A DNA stretch of 64,000 nt from Candidatus Avichristensenella intestinipullorum (GTDB lineage Bacteria > Bacillota > Clostridia > Christensenellales > Aristaeellaceae), in contig DVFI01000099.1 in assembly GCA_018713305.1 (NCBI GenBank), positions 27,516 to 91,515 on the forward strand. The letters are read 5' to 3'. Position numbers and translations under genes: made by a program. Below the pieces are notes generated by a model. The model saw only the letters and a list, made by a program, of their open reading frames with translations, searched no databases and was not told where the DNA came from. Every line of letters begins with the position of its first letter. The stretch's first letter is position 1. Of the stretch, positions 51,505 to 60,161 are shown piece by piece.

Positions 51505-52245
51505 ATGAAAAAACCGCTGTCCATCATCGCGCTGCTGATGGCGCTGATGCTGTTGGCCACAGCCTGCCAGCCTTCCGAGCCGGCGGCGGAGGAGCCCACG
51601 TCCACTCCCTCCCCCTCGCCCTCGCCGACGGTCATCGCGTGGACCCCGGAACCTACCATCACGCCCCGCCCGATGAGCAATGTCGAGCCCCTGGAGGAAG
51701 GCGAACGCGCGCTGCTCATTGACCCCATCAATACCCCCACGCTGACGCCGCTGAACTATACCTACGTCTCCAAGACGAGCGACGCCATGGGCATCAGCTA
51801 CGAGGTGCCCTCCACCTGGGTTGAGGAGGTTGTTCCGGACAACAACCGCGCCGTCGTCTATACCGAACCGTATGACGAAATGCATCAGGTGCCCGCAACG
51901 CTGACCATCGCCATGTCGGAGTATTCCTCCAACCAGACCACGGCGGATGCGGATACGGAAATTGACCGGCAGATACAGCAGCTGCGCGAGCAGTATCCCG
52001 ACGGCTTCGAGGTAACCTCCAAGGCGACACGCAACGCCATGGGCCAGGAAGGCCGCTATGTGACGTACTGGCTGGAGGTGCTGCCCGAGGGCGCGGAGGA
52101 TATGCTGAGAATGCGCGGCCGCTGCTTCGTCATCCCCATAGGCAGCAACCTGTACATGATTCGCACCCTGCATCCCGCCAACTGGAATTCCGAGTATGAC
52201 GACAAGGTCTTCCGCCATGTGGTGTCTACCATGAAAGTGCTCTGA
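51505..52245 (+). CDS. Lipoprotein of unknown function
   Basis: 246 residues. Signal with lipobox LLATAC (Cys about residue 21), a Pro/Thr/Ser-rich linker, then a ~170-residue domain (TYVSKTSDAMGISYEVPSTW...VFRHVVSTMKVL) of the PsbP/DUF1795-like beta fold often found in clostridial lipoproteins. No enzyme motif. The start ATG 51505 follows AAGGAGG. It is a single gene with its own promoter and terminator. Confidence 0.78.
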   Translation: MKKPLSIIALLMALMLLATACQPSEPAAEEPTSTPSPSPSPTVIAWTPEPTITPRPMSNVEPLEEGERALLIDPINTPTLTPLNYTYVSKTSDAMGISYEVPSTWVEEVVPDNNRAVVYTEPYDEMHQVPATLTIAMSEYSSNQTTADADTEIDRQIQQLREQYPDGFEVTSKATRNAMGQEGRYVTYWLEVLPEGAEDMLRMRGRCFVIPIGSNLYMIRTLHPANWNSEYDDKVFRHVVSTMKVL

Positions 52246-52288
52246 CCGTTCGACAGTTCCCCGCTTTTTTGACGGAAAAGGAAAGAAG

Positions 52289-52336
52289 AGGCCGGCCGCC
52301 TGAAAATCCGCAGATTCCCAGGCAGCCGGCCTTTTT
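52289..52336 (+). terminator. Terminator between the lipoprotein and ECF genes
   Basis: AGGCCGGC (52289-52296) and GCCTG pair with CAGGC and GCCGGCCT (52325-52332), tipped by AATC-CGCA-GATT, then TTTTT. It may also serve the convergent ECF gene. Confidence 0.85.
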
Positions 52337-52394
52337 GCGCCCAAATGCAGGGGATTGAGCGCCCCCAAGCGCCGCAAGCCTCGCTTTTCCCTAT

Positions 52395-52880
52395 TCAGCG
52401 CCGCATCGGCTCGACGGGCAGCGCGCCCAGCGCCAGGCCAATGAGCACGCCGGCCAGCCCTTGCAGGCAGTTGGGGCCCAGCGCCGCCAGCGCAGCCGCC
52501 CAGCCGTACAGCACGCCTTCAAACAGAAAATAGCCCGCCGCCATCACGGCTGCGCCCAGCGAAAACGCCAGCGCGTTGCGCAGCGGATGGCCGCGGCGCG
52601 CCAGAAGGCCCGCAATGCCGCCCATGGCCGCCTTGATAACGAACGTCGGCGCCGCATAGACAAAGTATCCGCCCAGCAAATCCGCCAACATGCTGCCCAG
52701 GCCGCCAATCAGCGCGGCATAGGGCCCGCACAGGAGCGCCGCGTAAAAGATGGCGCCGTCTCCCGGATGGACATAGCCGCCGGTTGCGGGCACGGGGATT
52801 TTGATAAAATAGGTAAAAAGCACCACCAGCGCGGCCATCAGGCCGCTCATTGCCAGTCCGCGAATTCGTTGGTCCTTCAT
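52395..52880 (-). CDS. ECF transporter S component
   Basis: 161 residues, five or six hydrophobic helices. The opening RGLAMSGLMAALVVLFTYFIKIPVPATGGYVHPGD carries the Ala-x-x-x-Ala-type helix 1 and the substrate loop of HmpT/PanT-like S components (shown split: residues 6-40). It captures a vitamin-type substrate and works with an ECF energy module encoded elsewhere; the ligand is not assignable. Its start overlaps the previous gene by ATGA. Confidence 0.87.
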   Translation of the reverse strand: MKDQRIRGLAMSGLMAALVVLFTYFIKIPVPATGGYVHPGDGAIFYAALLCGPYAALIGGLGSMLADLLGGYFVYAAPTFVIKAAMGGIAGLLARRGHPLRNALAFSLGAAVMAAGYFLFEGVLYGWAAALAALGPNCLQGLAGVLIGLALGALPVEPMRR

Positions 52881-53905
52881 GTCATCGTCTCCCCCTCTTT
52901 CGCATTGACCTGCGCCTCCGCCCGCGAAAGGGCCAGCAGCAGGTCTACCAGACGCCCGTACGAGCGGGCGTTCTGGTCCTGCGCCACGCTTTGCAGATAC
53001 GTGTCGTTCACGCGCGCGGAGACCTCCGCCGCCGGCGTGCCCCGGTACGCGTTCCAGAACGCCTCATGGGCGTCGATGTCCGCGCGCACGCCGGACGACA
53101 GCGAGGCATACAGCCGCGCATACGCCCCGGCATCTTCCTGTTGCAGCGCGCGCAGCGCATACAGCAGCGCCTTCAGCGCCCCGCTGTAGCGGTAATATGC
53201 GTCCCCGGACGCCTCGCAGGCCAGGTACGCCACCAGATTTGCGTCCTCCTCGCGCGCAAAGCCCCGCACATGCGCCGCTTCATGGCAGGCCACAAACGGC
53301 AGCGTCGCCGCCGGAATGTTTGCATTGACCAGCGCTTCGCACGTCCAGGGCGAGATAAAGCCTTCTATCAGCCACCGGCTCAAAAGCCCGGACGACAGCG
53401 CGGCCCGCGGCGCGCCCCAGCGGCCGGCCGGAATGGGCCATGCCCGCGCCGCCGCGTTGAGCGCGTCGGGCGCGGCCGCAAGCAGGTCCGTCTCTGGCGC
53501 TTCCTGCCAGCGCTCGTCGGCGTCCTCCGCCAGACGATGGCACAGCGAGACGAGTTCCTCCTGCGTGGAGGCGCGCACGTCCAGGCCAAGGGTCTCCTCC
53601 AGCGGCAGGCGCAGGTAGTTCAGGCTCCAGCCGCCTGCGAACACCGCAGCCGCCAGCCCCAATACCGCCAGCACGCGAAACCACCGTCCCTGCCGCAGCG
53701 ACCAGAGGATATACCCCAGCAGCGCCAGCACGCCCAGTCCGAACACGGGCACGGGGCACAGCGCCGCCGCGCGGCTGACCGGGGCGGCCAGGGCGGGATA
53801 GACGCCTTGGGAGAACAGCCGCTCCACCGTCTCCGGCGTATGCCGCGCCCATAGCCGCACCAGCAGCGCCAGCGGCAGCGGCAGCAGCGCAAGCAGACGT
53901 TTCAT
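52877..53905 (-). CDS. DUF3810 membrane metalloprotease-like protein
   Basis: 342 residues. Two or three N-terminal transmembrane helices (about 4-18, 55-72, 80-98) are followed by a mostly helical domain with FVACHEAAHVRGFAREEDAN. It holds HExxH plus a downstream Glu-Glu, as in zinc metallopeptidases, and matches DUF3810. It is probably an extracytoplasmic membrane-bound peptidase of unknown target. The start ATG 53905 follows GAGGAGGGAG; the longer frame crosses the promoter. It forms an operon with the ECF S component. Confidence 0.85.
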   Translation of the reverse strand: MKRLLALLPLPLALLVRLWARHTPETVERLFSQGVYPALAAPVSRAAALCPVPVFGLGVLALLGYILWSLRQGRWFRVLAVLGLAAAVFAGGWSLNYLRLPLEETLGLDVRASTQEELVSLCHRLAEDADERWQEAPETDLLAAAPDALNAAARAWPIPAGRWGAPRAALSSGLLSRWLIEGFISPWTCEALVNANIPAATLPFVACHEAAHVRGFAREEDANLVAYLACEASGDAYYRYSGALKALLYALRALQQEDAGAYARLYASLSSGVRADIDAHEAFWNAYRGTPAAEVSARVNDTYLQSVAQDQNARSYGRLVDLLLALSRAEAQVNAKEGETMT

Positions 53906-53927
53906 GGCTCCCTCCTCTCCGCACAAA

Positions 53928-53956
53928 AGTATACGCCTCCCTGTCAAGTCGTGCAA
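53928..53956 (-). promoter_or_regulatory. Promoter of the DUF3810-ECF operon
   Basis: On the minus strand TTGCAC (53956-53951), 17-base spacer, TATACT (53933-53928). Divergent from the dxs promoter. Confidence 0.65.
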
Positions 53957-53963
53957 TGGTACA

Positions 53964-53993
53964 TTGCGTCAATTTGACGAAATGTGTTATACT
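53964..53993 (+). promoter_or_regulatory. Promoter of dxs, predicted leaderless
   Basis: TTGCGT (53964-53969), 18-base spacer, TATACT (53988-53993). The dxs ATG starts at 54000, exactly where transcription is expected to begin. Confidence 0.65.
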
Positions 53994-53999
53994 GTTCAT

Positions 54000-55838
54000 A
54001 TGTTAGAAAAGATTGTATCCCCGCAGAGCCTGAGCGCGCTGTCCTACGGCGAGCTTGAGGCGCTGGCGGCGGAAATCCGGCAGACTTTGGTGGACGCTGC
54101 GGCGCGCCAGGGCGGCCACCTCGCCTCGAACCTGGGCGCGGTGGAGTTAACGCTCGCGCTGCACCGCGTGTTCCGTTCTCCGCAGGACAAAATCATTTTC
54201 GACGTGGGGCATCAGAGCTATACCCACAAGCTGCTCACGGGGCGGCAGGCCCTGGCGCAGACGCTGCGCGCCGAAGGCGGGGTGTCCGGCTTCCCCAAAC
54301 GCTCCGAAAGCGAACACGACGTATTTGAAACCGGGCATGCTTCCACAGCCATCTCCGCGGCGCTCGGCTTCGCGCGCGCCCGGGACCTGCAATATGATAA
54401 CTATGCGGTCGTGGCGCTGGTGGGAGACGGCGCGATGACGGGCGGCCTGTGCTATGAGGCGCTCAACGATGCGGGCAGCCGCCCCACGCAGCTGCTTGTC
54501 GTGCTGAACGACAACGAAATGTCCATTTCCCGGAACGTGGGCGCACTGTCGACCTATCTGACGCATCTGCGCGGGAGCAGGCGTTGGATTGGCGCCAAGC
54601 AGGTCGTCAAGCGCGGGTTGAACCGCGTGCCGCTCGTGGGCGCGCCCCTGGCGGGATTGATGGAGCGCGTCAAGCGTTCCATCAAACGCATGCTGGTTCC
54701 GGGCGAGTTTTTCGAGGCGCTGGGCTTTGCCTATCTGGGCCCCATCGACGGCCATGATATCCCCACGCTCGAGCATGTGCTCGCCGACGCCTACGCCATG
54801 CACCGGCCCGTCGTCGTCCATGCCATTACGCAAAAAGGGCGCGGCTATGCGCTGGCGGAACACAAGCCGGAAGCGTTCCACGGCGTCGCCCCGTTCTTTG
54901 TGGAAAACGGCCGCGCGCGCACGCGCCAGGACGACGGCCTTGTCAGCGCCTGCGACGTGGCGGGCGAGGCGCTGCTCGCCCTGGCCCGGGAGGACGAGCG
55001 CGTCGTCGCCATCACCGCCGCCATGCCGCAGGGCACCGGTCTGGACGCTTTTTCGCGTGCGTTTCCGGAGCGTTTTTTCGACGTGGGGATTGCGGAAGAG
55101 CATGCCGTGACCATGGCCGCCGGCCTGGCCGCGGCAGGTATGCGCCCCTATTTCGGCGTATATGCGACCTTTTTGCAGCGCTCGATGGATCAGCTGCTGC
55201 ACGACGTATGCCTGCAAAACCTGCCGGTGACCGTGCTGGTGGACCACGCGGGCTTTGTCGCCGGGGACGGCGCGACCCATCAGGGCGTCTACGACCTGAC
55301 CATGCTGCGCGCAATGCCCCATTTGACCGTCTGGTCCCCCTGCGATGCGCCGGAGCTGTGCGCCATGCTGGCGGAAAGCCTGCAGCTGCGCGGCCCCTGC
55401 GTCATCCGCTATCCCCGGTCCCTGCCGCTGCGGGCAGGGGGCGATATCGCGGTGGGCCGCTGGCGGCTCATCGCGGACGGAGACGGCCCCGCGCTGCTGG
55501 GCTACGGCGCCTCGGTCGGGCTGGCGCAGGCGGCGGCCGGGCTTTTGCAGCGCGACGGGCTCCGTCCCGCCGTGTGGAGCCTGTCTTCCCTGCAGGCGGA
55601 TGAAGAGGCCATGTCGCTCCTGGCCAAGCGGCCGCTTGTGGCCGTGGTGGAGGAGCAGCGCGTGGCGGGCGGAATGGGCGAAATGATTGCCGCCGGCCTG
55701 CCGGGCGTGCGGGTGCTGCGCTTGGGCGTGGGCGACCAGGTTCCCTGCGCGCATTCGCTGGACGGGCTTCGCGGGGCCTGCGGGCTGGATGCGGCGCAGA
55801 TTGCGGCGCGCGTCAAGGAGGCATGGCATGCACGATAA
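54000..55838 (+). CDS. dxs: 1-deoxy-D-xylulose-5-phosphate synthase
   Basis: 612 residues. Thiamine-diphosphate enzyme making DXP from pyruvate and glyceraldehyde-3-phosphate, the first step of the MEP isoprenoid route. GHQSYTHKLLTGR, TPP/Mg motif VGDGAMTGGLCYEALNDAG, AITAAMPQGTGLDAF and EEHAVTMAAGLA are present. ATG 54000 gives the family's normal start (MLEKIVSPQSLSALS); there is no ribosome site and the -10 box is 6 bases upstream, so the mRNA is probably leaderless. First gene of the dxs-tlyA cluster conserved in Firmicutes; it overlaps tlyA by 11 bases. Confidence 0.97.
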   Translation: MLEKIVSPQSLSALSYGELEALAAEIRQTLVDAAARQGGHLASNLGAVELTLALHRVFRSPQDKIIFDVGHQSYTHKLLTGRQALAQTLRAEGGVSGFPKRSESEHDVFETGHASTAISAALGFARARDLQYDNYAVVALVGDGAMTGGLCYEALNDAGSRPTQLLVVLNDNEMSISRNVGALSTYLTHLRGSRRWIGAKQVVKRGLNRVPLVGAPLAGLMERVKRSIKRMLVPGEFFEALGFAYLGPIDGHDIPTLEHVLADAYAMHRPVVVHAITQKGRGYALAEHKPEAFHGVAPFFVENGRARTRQDDGLVSACDVAGEALLALAREDERVVAITAAMPQGTGLDAFSRAFPERFFDVGIAEEHAVTMAAGLAAAGMRPYFGVYATFLQRSMDQLLHDVCLQNLPVTVLVDHAGFVAGDGATHQGVYDLTMLRAMPHLTVWSPCDAPELCAMLAESLQLRGPCVIRYPRSLPLRAGGDIAVGRWRLIADGDGPALLGYGASVGLAQAAAGLLQRDGLRPAVWSLSSLQADEEAMSLLAKRPLVAVVEEQRVAGGMGEMIAAGLPGVRVLRLGVGDQVPCAHSLDGLRGACGLDAAQIAARVKEAWHAR

Positions 55839-56649
55839 GGAACGGCTGGATGCGGCGCTGGTCACGCGCGGGCTTGCGCAGAGTCGGGAAAAAGCGCAGG
55901 CCCTGATTCTCTCCGGCTGCGTCTTCGTGGGCGGGCAGCGGGCGAGCAAGGCGTCCCAGCAGGTTGCGCCCGCGGACGAGCTGACGGTGCGCGGCGCGCC
56001 GTTCCCCTATGTCAGCCGCGGCGGGCTGAAGCTGGAGAAGGCCATGGAGGTCTTTCAGCTTGACGTCCGGGACGCAGTGGCCATGGACGTGGGTGCGTCC
56101 ACCGGCGGCTTTACCGACGTGCTGCTGCGCGCGGGCGCGCGGCGGGTGTACGCCATCGACGTAGGCTACGGCCAGCTGGACTGGAAGCTGCGCAACGACC
56201 CGCGCGTCACCGTCATGGAGCGCACCAACGCGCGCTACCTGACGCCTTCGGACTTCCCCGAACCGCCGACCCTGGGCGTGATGGACGTATCCTTCATTTC
56301 CATTCGGCTCATCCTTCCCGCCCTGCGCGCTATTCTGGGCCCTTCGGGGCGGGTTGTCACGCTGGTAAAGCCGCAGTTTGAAGCGGGCCGCGAGCGCGTG
56401 GGGAAAAAAGGCGTCGTGCGCGACGCGTCCGTGCACTGCGAGGTGCTCCGGTCGCTGCTGGACTATGCCGGCCGGAACGGGTGGTGCGTTCGCGCCGCAA
56501 GTTTTTCGCCCATCACGGGGCCCGAGGGAAATATTGAGTTTTTATTCGATATTTCCCCGGCGCAAAACGACGCCAGCACGCTGACGGACGCGGATGTGGA
56601 GTCCGTTGTCCAGGCGGCGCACCGGGCATTTGGGCGCGAAGGCTTGTAA
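55828..56649 (+). CDS. tlyA: TlyA-family rRNA methyltransferase
   Basis: 273 residues. An N-terminal S4 RNA-binding domain (RLDAALVTRGLAQSREKAQALI, about residues 6-27) is followed by an FtsJ-like methylase with VAMDVGASTGGFTDVLLRAGA and VMDVSFISIR. TlyA proteins 2'-O-methylate rRNA and act as hemolysins in some species; absence gives capreomycin resistance in mycobacteria. The start ATG 55828 follows AAGGAGG inside the end of dxs. The stop codon lies in the -35 of the nadK promoter. Confidence 0.95.
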   Translation: MHDKERLDAALVTRGLAQSREKAQALILSGCVFVGGQRASKASQQVAPADELTVRGAPFPYVSRGGLKLEKAMEVFQLDVRDAVAMDVGASTGGFTDVLLRAGARRVYAIDVGYGQLDWKLRNDPRVTVMERTNARYLTPSDFPEPPTLGVMDVSFISIRLILPALRAILGPSGRVVTLVKPQFEAGRERVGKKGVVRDASVHCEVLRSLLDYAGRNGWCVRAASFSPITGPEGNIEFLFDISPAQNDASTLTDADVESVVQAAHRAFGREGL

Positions 56650-56672
56650 TTTCATACAGTTTATGGTATACT
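56644..56672 (+). promoter_or_regulatory. Promoter of nadK
   Basis: TTGTAA (56644-56649), 17-base spacer, TATACT (56667-56672), 17 bases before the nadK ATG. Confidence 0.65.
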
Positions 56673-56689
56673 CTTATGGGGGCGAATCG

Positions 56690-57559
56690 ATGAAAATTCA
56701 AACGATCGGCCTGGTACTCAATCCCCTGAAGCCCGAAAGCGAAGCGCTGGTGCCGGAAGTGGTGGCAGCCTGTGCGGAAGCAGGCGTCGCGCTGGTGGCA
56801 GAGCCAAGTTCGCACCTCGCGCCGCACCGGGCCAGCTCCTCGGCGGAGTTCCTCCAGGCAGCGGACGCGCTGCTGGTGCTGGGTGGCGACGGCACCATTC
56901 TGCGTTCCCTGCGCTATATGGAAGGCCGCCTGCGTCCGATTCTGGGCGTCAATCTGGGGACGCTGGGTTTTCTGGCCGAGTGCACGCCCGACAACCTGCG
57001 CGAAGCGGTGGCACGCCTGGCGCGGGGGGAATACCGTCTGGAAGAGCGGATGCTGCTGACCGCGCGCCTGGAAGGGGACGAGGAAGTCCATACGGCGCTG
57101 AACGAAGTGGTCATCACGCGGGGCAGCTTTCCGCGCATGGTGCAGGCGGATTCCTATGTGGACGGCGCGCTGGCCGTGCGCTATGACGGCGACGGCATGG
57201 TGGTAGCTACGCCAACCGGCTCTACCGCCTATTCGCTGTCCACCGGCGGCCCCATTATCGCGCCGGGGCTGGATTGTCTCGTGCTTTCGCCCATTTGTCC
57301 CCACACCCTGTCGGCGCGCCCTTTGGTCGTTTCCGCACAGTCCTGCTTGCGCCTGGAGGTCCGTCCGCGCGGCGAGGACGGCGGCATGCTCTTTTCCGTG
57401 GATGGCCAGCAGTGCCGCTTTCTGCGGGAAGCCTCGGTCATCCACATCGGCTGCGAACCACAGCGCCTGCCCTTTGTGCGCTTTGGAGAAGACCGGTTCT
57501 TCGCGCTTTTGCGCAACAAGCTGTCGAAATGGGGCGGCGAAGCGCCCTTTGATGCATAA
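56690..57559 (+). CDS. nadK: NAD kinase
   Basis: 289 residues. LVLGGDGTILRSLRYM (GGDG motif), ILGVNLGTLGFLAE, VTPTGSTAYSLSTGGPIIAP (here VATPTGSTAYSLSTGG) and the C-terminal PRGEDGGMLFSVDGQ. It phosphorylates NAD to NADP with ATP or polyphosphate in the cytosol. The start ATG 56690 follows GGGGGCG. It sits between tlyA and argR, the usual Firmicutes order. Confidence 0.96.
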   Translation: MKIQTIGLVLNPLKPESEALVPEVVAACAEAGVALVAEPSSHLAPHRASSSAEFLQAADALLVLGGDGTILRSLRYMEGRLRPILGVNLGTLGFLAECTPDNLREAVARLARGEYRLEERMLLTARLEGDEEVHTALNEVVITRGSFPRMVQADSYVDGALAVRYDGDGMVVATPTGSTAYSLSTGGPIIAPGLDCLVLSPICPHTLSARPLVVSAQSCLRLEVRPRGEDGGMLFSVDGQQCRFLREASVIHIGCEPQRLPFVRFGEDRFFALLRNKLSKWGGEAPFDA

Positions 57560-57589
57560 CGGACGAATCAAAGGAAGGAAGTAATAGCC

Positions 57590-58039
57590 ATGAAGCGACA
57601 GAGGCACCGGGAAATTTTGGAAATCATCAGCCAGGAATCCGTTGAAACCCAGGAGGACCTGGCCCGTCGCCTGCGCGAGCGCGGCTTTGAAGTAACCCAG
57701 GCCACCGTATCGCGCGACATCAAGGAACTGCGCCTGCTCAAAGTGCTGACCGACGAGGGCTCCTATCGCTATGCCGTGGCGGAAAAGGCGGAACAGGGGC
57801 TGACCGAGCGGCTGCGCCGCATCTTTACGGAAACGGCGCTGCATGTGGACGTGGCGGAAAACCTGATTGTCATCAAGACGCTGCCCGGCAGCGCGCATGC
57901 GGCGGCGGAAATGGTAGACACCATGCGCTGGCCCGAAACCGTCGGCACCCTGGCGGGCGACAACACGATTCTGGTCATCGCGCGCGACGCACAGATTGCG
58001 CCCGCGCTGGCCGAGCGCTTCAGAGGGATGATGAAATAG
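57590..58039 (+). CDS. argR: Arginine repressor ArgR/AhrC
   Basis: 149 residues. Winged helix with TQATVSRDIKELRLLKV (about residues 35-51), and the C-terminal hexamerisation/arginine-binding domain with NLIVIKTLPGSAHAAAEMVD and GTLAGDNTILVIARD. The arginine-binding GDNTI is intact. It regulates arginine synthesis and catabolism. The start follows AAGGAAG. The last base of the stop overlaps the recN start. Confidence 0.96.
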   Translation: MKRQRHREILEIISQESVETQEDLARRLRERGFEVTQATVSRDIKELRLLKVLTDEGSYRYAVAEKAEQGLTERLRRIFTETALHVDVAENLIVIKTLPGSAHAAAEMVDTMRWPETVGTLAGDNTILVIARDAQIAPALAERFRGMMK

Positions 58040-59733
58040 TGCTTTTGCAGCTTGCCATCCGCTCGATCGCTCTTATCGACCGGTTGGAAATCGCCTTTGG
58101 CCCGGGTCTGAACGTGCTGACCGGGGAAACCGGCGCGGGCAAGTCTATCGTGGTCGGTTCGCTGGATTTTGTCCTGGGCGGCCGCGCAGACAAGGACCGC
58201 ATCGCCGGCGACGCGCTCAAAGGGCAGGTGGAAGCGCTCTTTGACGTATCCCGTCAGGCACGCGTGCTCGCGCTGCTGGAGGAAATGGGCCTGGAAGCCG
58301 AGGACGGCCTTCTGCCCATCCAGCGCGAGATACACCGCAACGGGCGGAGCTTATGCCGCGTAGCAGGCGTCACCGTGCCGCTGGCGCAGCTCAAGCGCGT
58401 CACTTCGCTGCTGGTGGACCTGCATGGACAGCATGCACATCAGAGCCTGTTGGACCCGGCAACGCATCTGGGATTTCTGGACGGCATGGGCGACGCGGCG
58501 CACCGTGCCCGCGTACAGGCGGTACGGGCGGCGCACGAGGCCTGGAGCCAGGCGCAGCGCGCCCTGACCGAAGCTTCGCAGGGGGCTTTGGAGCGCGCAC
58601 GGCGCGAGGACATGCTCCGTTTCCAGCTGGACGAGCTGGACGGCGCGGCCCTGCGCGAGGGCGAGGAGACCGAGCTGGAGCAGCAGCGCACCGTCATGCG
58701 AAACGCCGAAAAAATCCGCGAAGCGGTGGAACGCGCCTATGCGTTTGTCTCCGGCGGCGTGGGCGAGGAGGGCCTCAGCGGCCTGGACGCCCTGCGCGCC
58801 GCGCTGGAAGCGCTGGCCTCCGTCGCCCGCTACGGCGAATCCTACGAGCACGCGCACGATCAGCTGGCCGAGGCGGTCTATGCCATAGAGAGCGTTGCGG
58901 AAGATATCGACGGTCTTCGCGACGCCATCGAGGCGGACCCCGCGGCGCTGGAGGGCATCGAAGCGCGGCTGGACCTTCTGGGCAAACTGCGCCGCAAATA
59001 CGGCGCCACCTCGCGCGAAATGATTGCGTATCGCGAACGCGTGCGGGAAGAACTGGACGCAAGCGAACACGGCCAGGCGCGGCTGGAGGCGCTGGAGCGC
59101 CAGGAAAAGGCGCTGCGGGCCACGCTGCTGCGCGAGGCGGAAGCGCTCTGCGACGCCCGGCATACGCTGGCCGTCCGTTTCCGGGCGCAGGTATTGGAAC
59201 AGCTGGCGCAGCTGGGCATGGCCGGCGCGCGCTTCGACGTGCGGTTTGCGCCGCCGGAGCCGGACCGCGCCCCCACTGCGGACGGAATGGACCGGGTAGA
59301 ATTTCTGCTGTCGGCCAACGCCGGCGAGCCGCTGCGGCCGCTGGCGCGCGTTGCCTCGGGCGGCGAGCTTTCGCGCATCATGCTGGCGTTCAAATGCATC
59401 GAGGCGGACAGCGAAGGCATCCCCGTATTGGTTTTTGACGAGGTGGATACGGGCATCAGCGGACATATGGGCCAGGTCGTGGCCGAAAAAATGCTGCAGA
59501 CCGCGCGCGGGCGGCAGGTGCTGTGCGTGACGCATCTGCCGCAAATCGCCGCGCTGGCCGACGCGCAGTATCTGGTGGAAAAAAGCGAATGCGACGGGCG
59601 CACGCGCACCTCGGTGCGGGCGCTGGACGGGCCGGGGCGCGTGGAGGCCGTGGCGCGGTTGCTGGGCGGCGGCGAGACCGCCGTGGCGCATGCGCGCGCG
59701 ATGCTGTCCAAGCGCCCGCCCGCCGGGCGCTGA
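58039..59733 (+). CDS. recN: DNA repair protein RecN
   Basis: 564 residues. SMC-like ATPase: Walker A VLTGETGAGKSIVVGSLDF (about residues 30-48), long central coiled coil, signature RVASGGELSRIMLAF and Walker B PVLVFDEVDTGISG. It acts in double-strand-break repair. The start is GTG 58039, overlapping the argR stop by one base (TAGTG), so translation is probably coupled. Final gene of the dxs-recN cluster. Confidence 0.97.
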   Translation: MLLQLAIRSIALIDRLEIAFGPGLNVLTGETGAGKSIVVGSLDFVLGGRADKDRIAGDALKGQVEALFDVSRQARVLALLEEMGLEAEDGLLPIQREIHRNGRSLCRVAGVTVPLAQLKRVTSLLVDLHGQHAHQSLLDPATHLGFLDGMGDAAHRARVQAVRAAHEAWSQAQRALTEASQGALERARREDMLRFQLDELDGAALREGEETELEQQRTVMRNAEKIREAVERAYAFVSGGVGEEGLSGLDALRAALEALASVARYGESYEHAHDQLAEAVYAIESVAEDIDGLRDAIEADPAALEGIEARLDLLGKLRRKYGATSREMIAYRERVREELDASEHGQARLEALERQEKALRATLLREAEALCDARHTLAVRFRAQVLEQLAQLGMAGARFDVRFAPPEPDRAPTADGMDRVEFLLSANAGEPLRPLARVASGGELSRIMLAFKCIEADSEGIPVLVFDEVDTGISGHMGQVVAEKMLQTARGRQVLCVTHLPQIAALADAQYLVEKSECDGRTRTSVRALDGPGRVEAVARLLGGGETAVAHARAMLSKRPPAGR

Positions 59734-59876
59734 GGCGGCGAACCCGAAAAGCGGACGCCATCGCCCGGCAAACGGCCGCCAGAGCGCGCTCGTCATCGGG
59801 CGCGGGGCCGCCCGGGGCCTTGGCCGCTTGCCGGCACGGCGCCTCCGTTCCCGCCGCGCCGCGGCATTCGGGCATA
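59734..59876. other. Spacer after recN, no gene seen
   Basis: GC-rich spacer between recN and the tRNA terminator. Short open frames exist on both strands but none has a ribosome site or a recognisable product. Confidence 0.5.
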
Positions 59877-59920
59877 GAAAAAACGCCGGTTGGGATACTG
59901 TGCGTATCCGAACCGGCGTA
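59877..59920 (-). terminator. Terminator of tRNA-Arg
   Basis: On the minus strand ACGCCGGTT and CGGATAC pair with GTATCC and AACCGGCGT around GCACA, then TTTTTTC. It lies directly after the encoded CCA. Confidence 0.93.
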
Positions 59921-59926
59921 TTCTCT

Positions 59927-60002
59927 GGCGCGCCCGGCGAGATTCGAACTCACGACCTTTTGATTCGTAGTCAAACACTCTATCCAGCTGAGCTACGGGC
60001 GC
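59927..60002 (-). tRNA. tRNA-Arg(ACG)
   Basis: Acceptor GCGCCCG/CGGGCGC, D arm GCTC-AGCTGGATA-GAGT, anticodon stem TTTGA/TCAAA with loop CTACGAA (anticodon ACG at 59970-59968), T arm with GTTCGAATC, discriminator G and encoded CCA (59929-59927). It reads CGU/CGC/CGA after A34-to-inosine conversion. It stands alone with its own terminator, between recN and the str operon on the opposite strand. Confidence 0.97.
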
Positions 60003-60095
60003 TCGAACAGATATATTCTACCATCCTTTCGCCGGCTTGTCAAGCGGGAAACGCACTGTTTTTTGCGGTTTGCGCCAATCTTTTCGTCCAATCGC

Positions 60096-60125
60096 TTGAC
60101 AAAGGAAGCATGGACATGATAAAAT
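60096..60125 (+). promoter_or_regulatory. Promoter of the L7Ae-str operon
   Basis: TTGACA (60096-60101), 18-base spacer, TAAAAT (60120-60125), 36 bases before the L7Ae start. Confidence 0.75.
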
Positions 60126-60161
60126 CAGTAAGTTGTCGAATCAGGCAAAGGAGGGATGGAC

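Noticed and set aside
59734..59876. Small open frames after recN
   Set aside because: No ribosome sites, no homology signs, and they overlap the tRNA terminator region.
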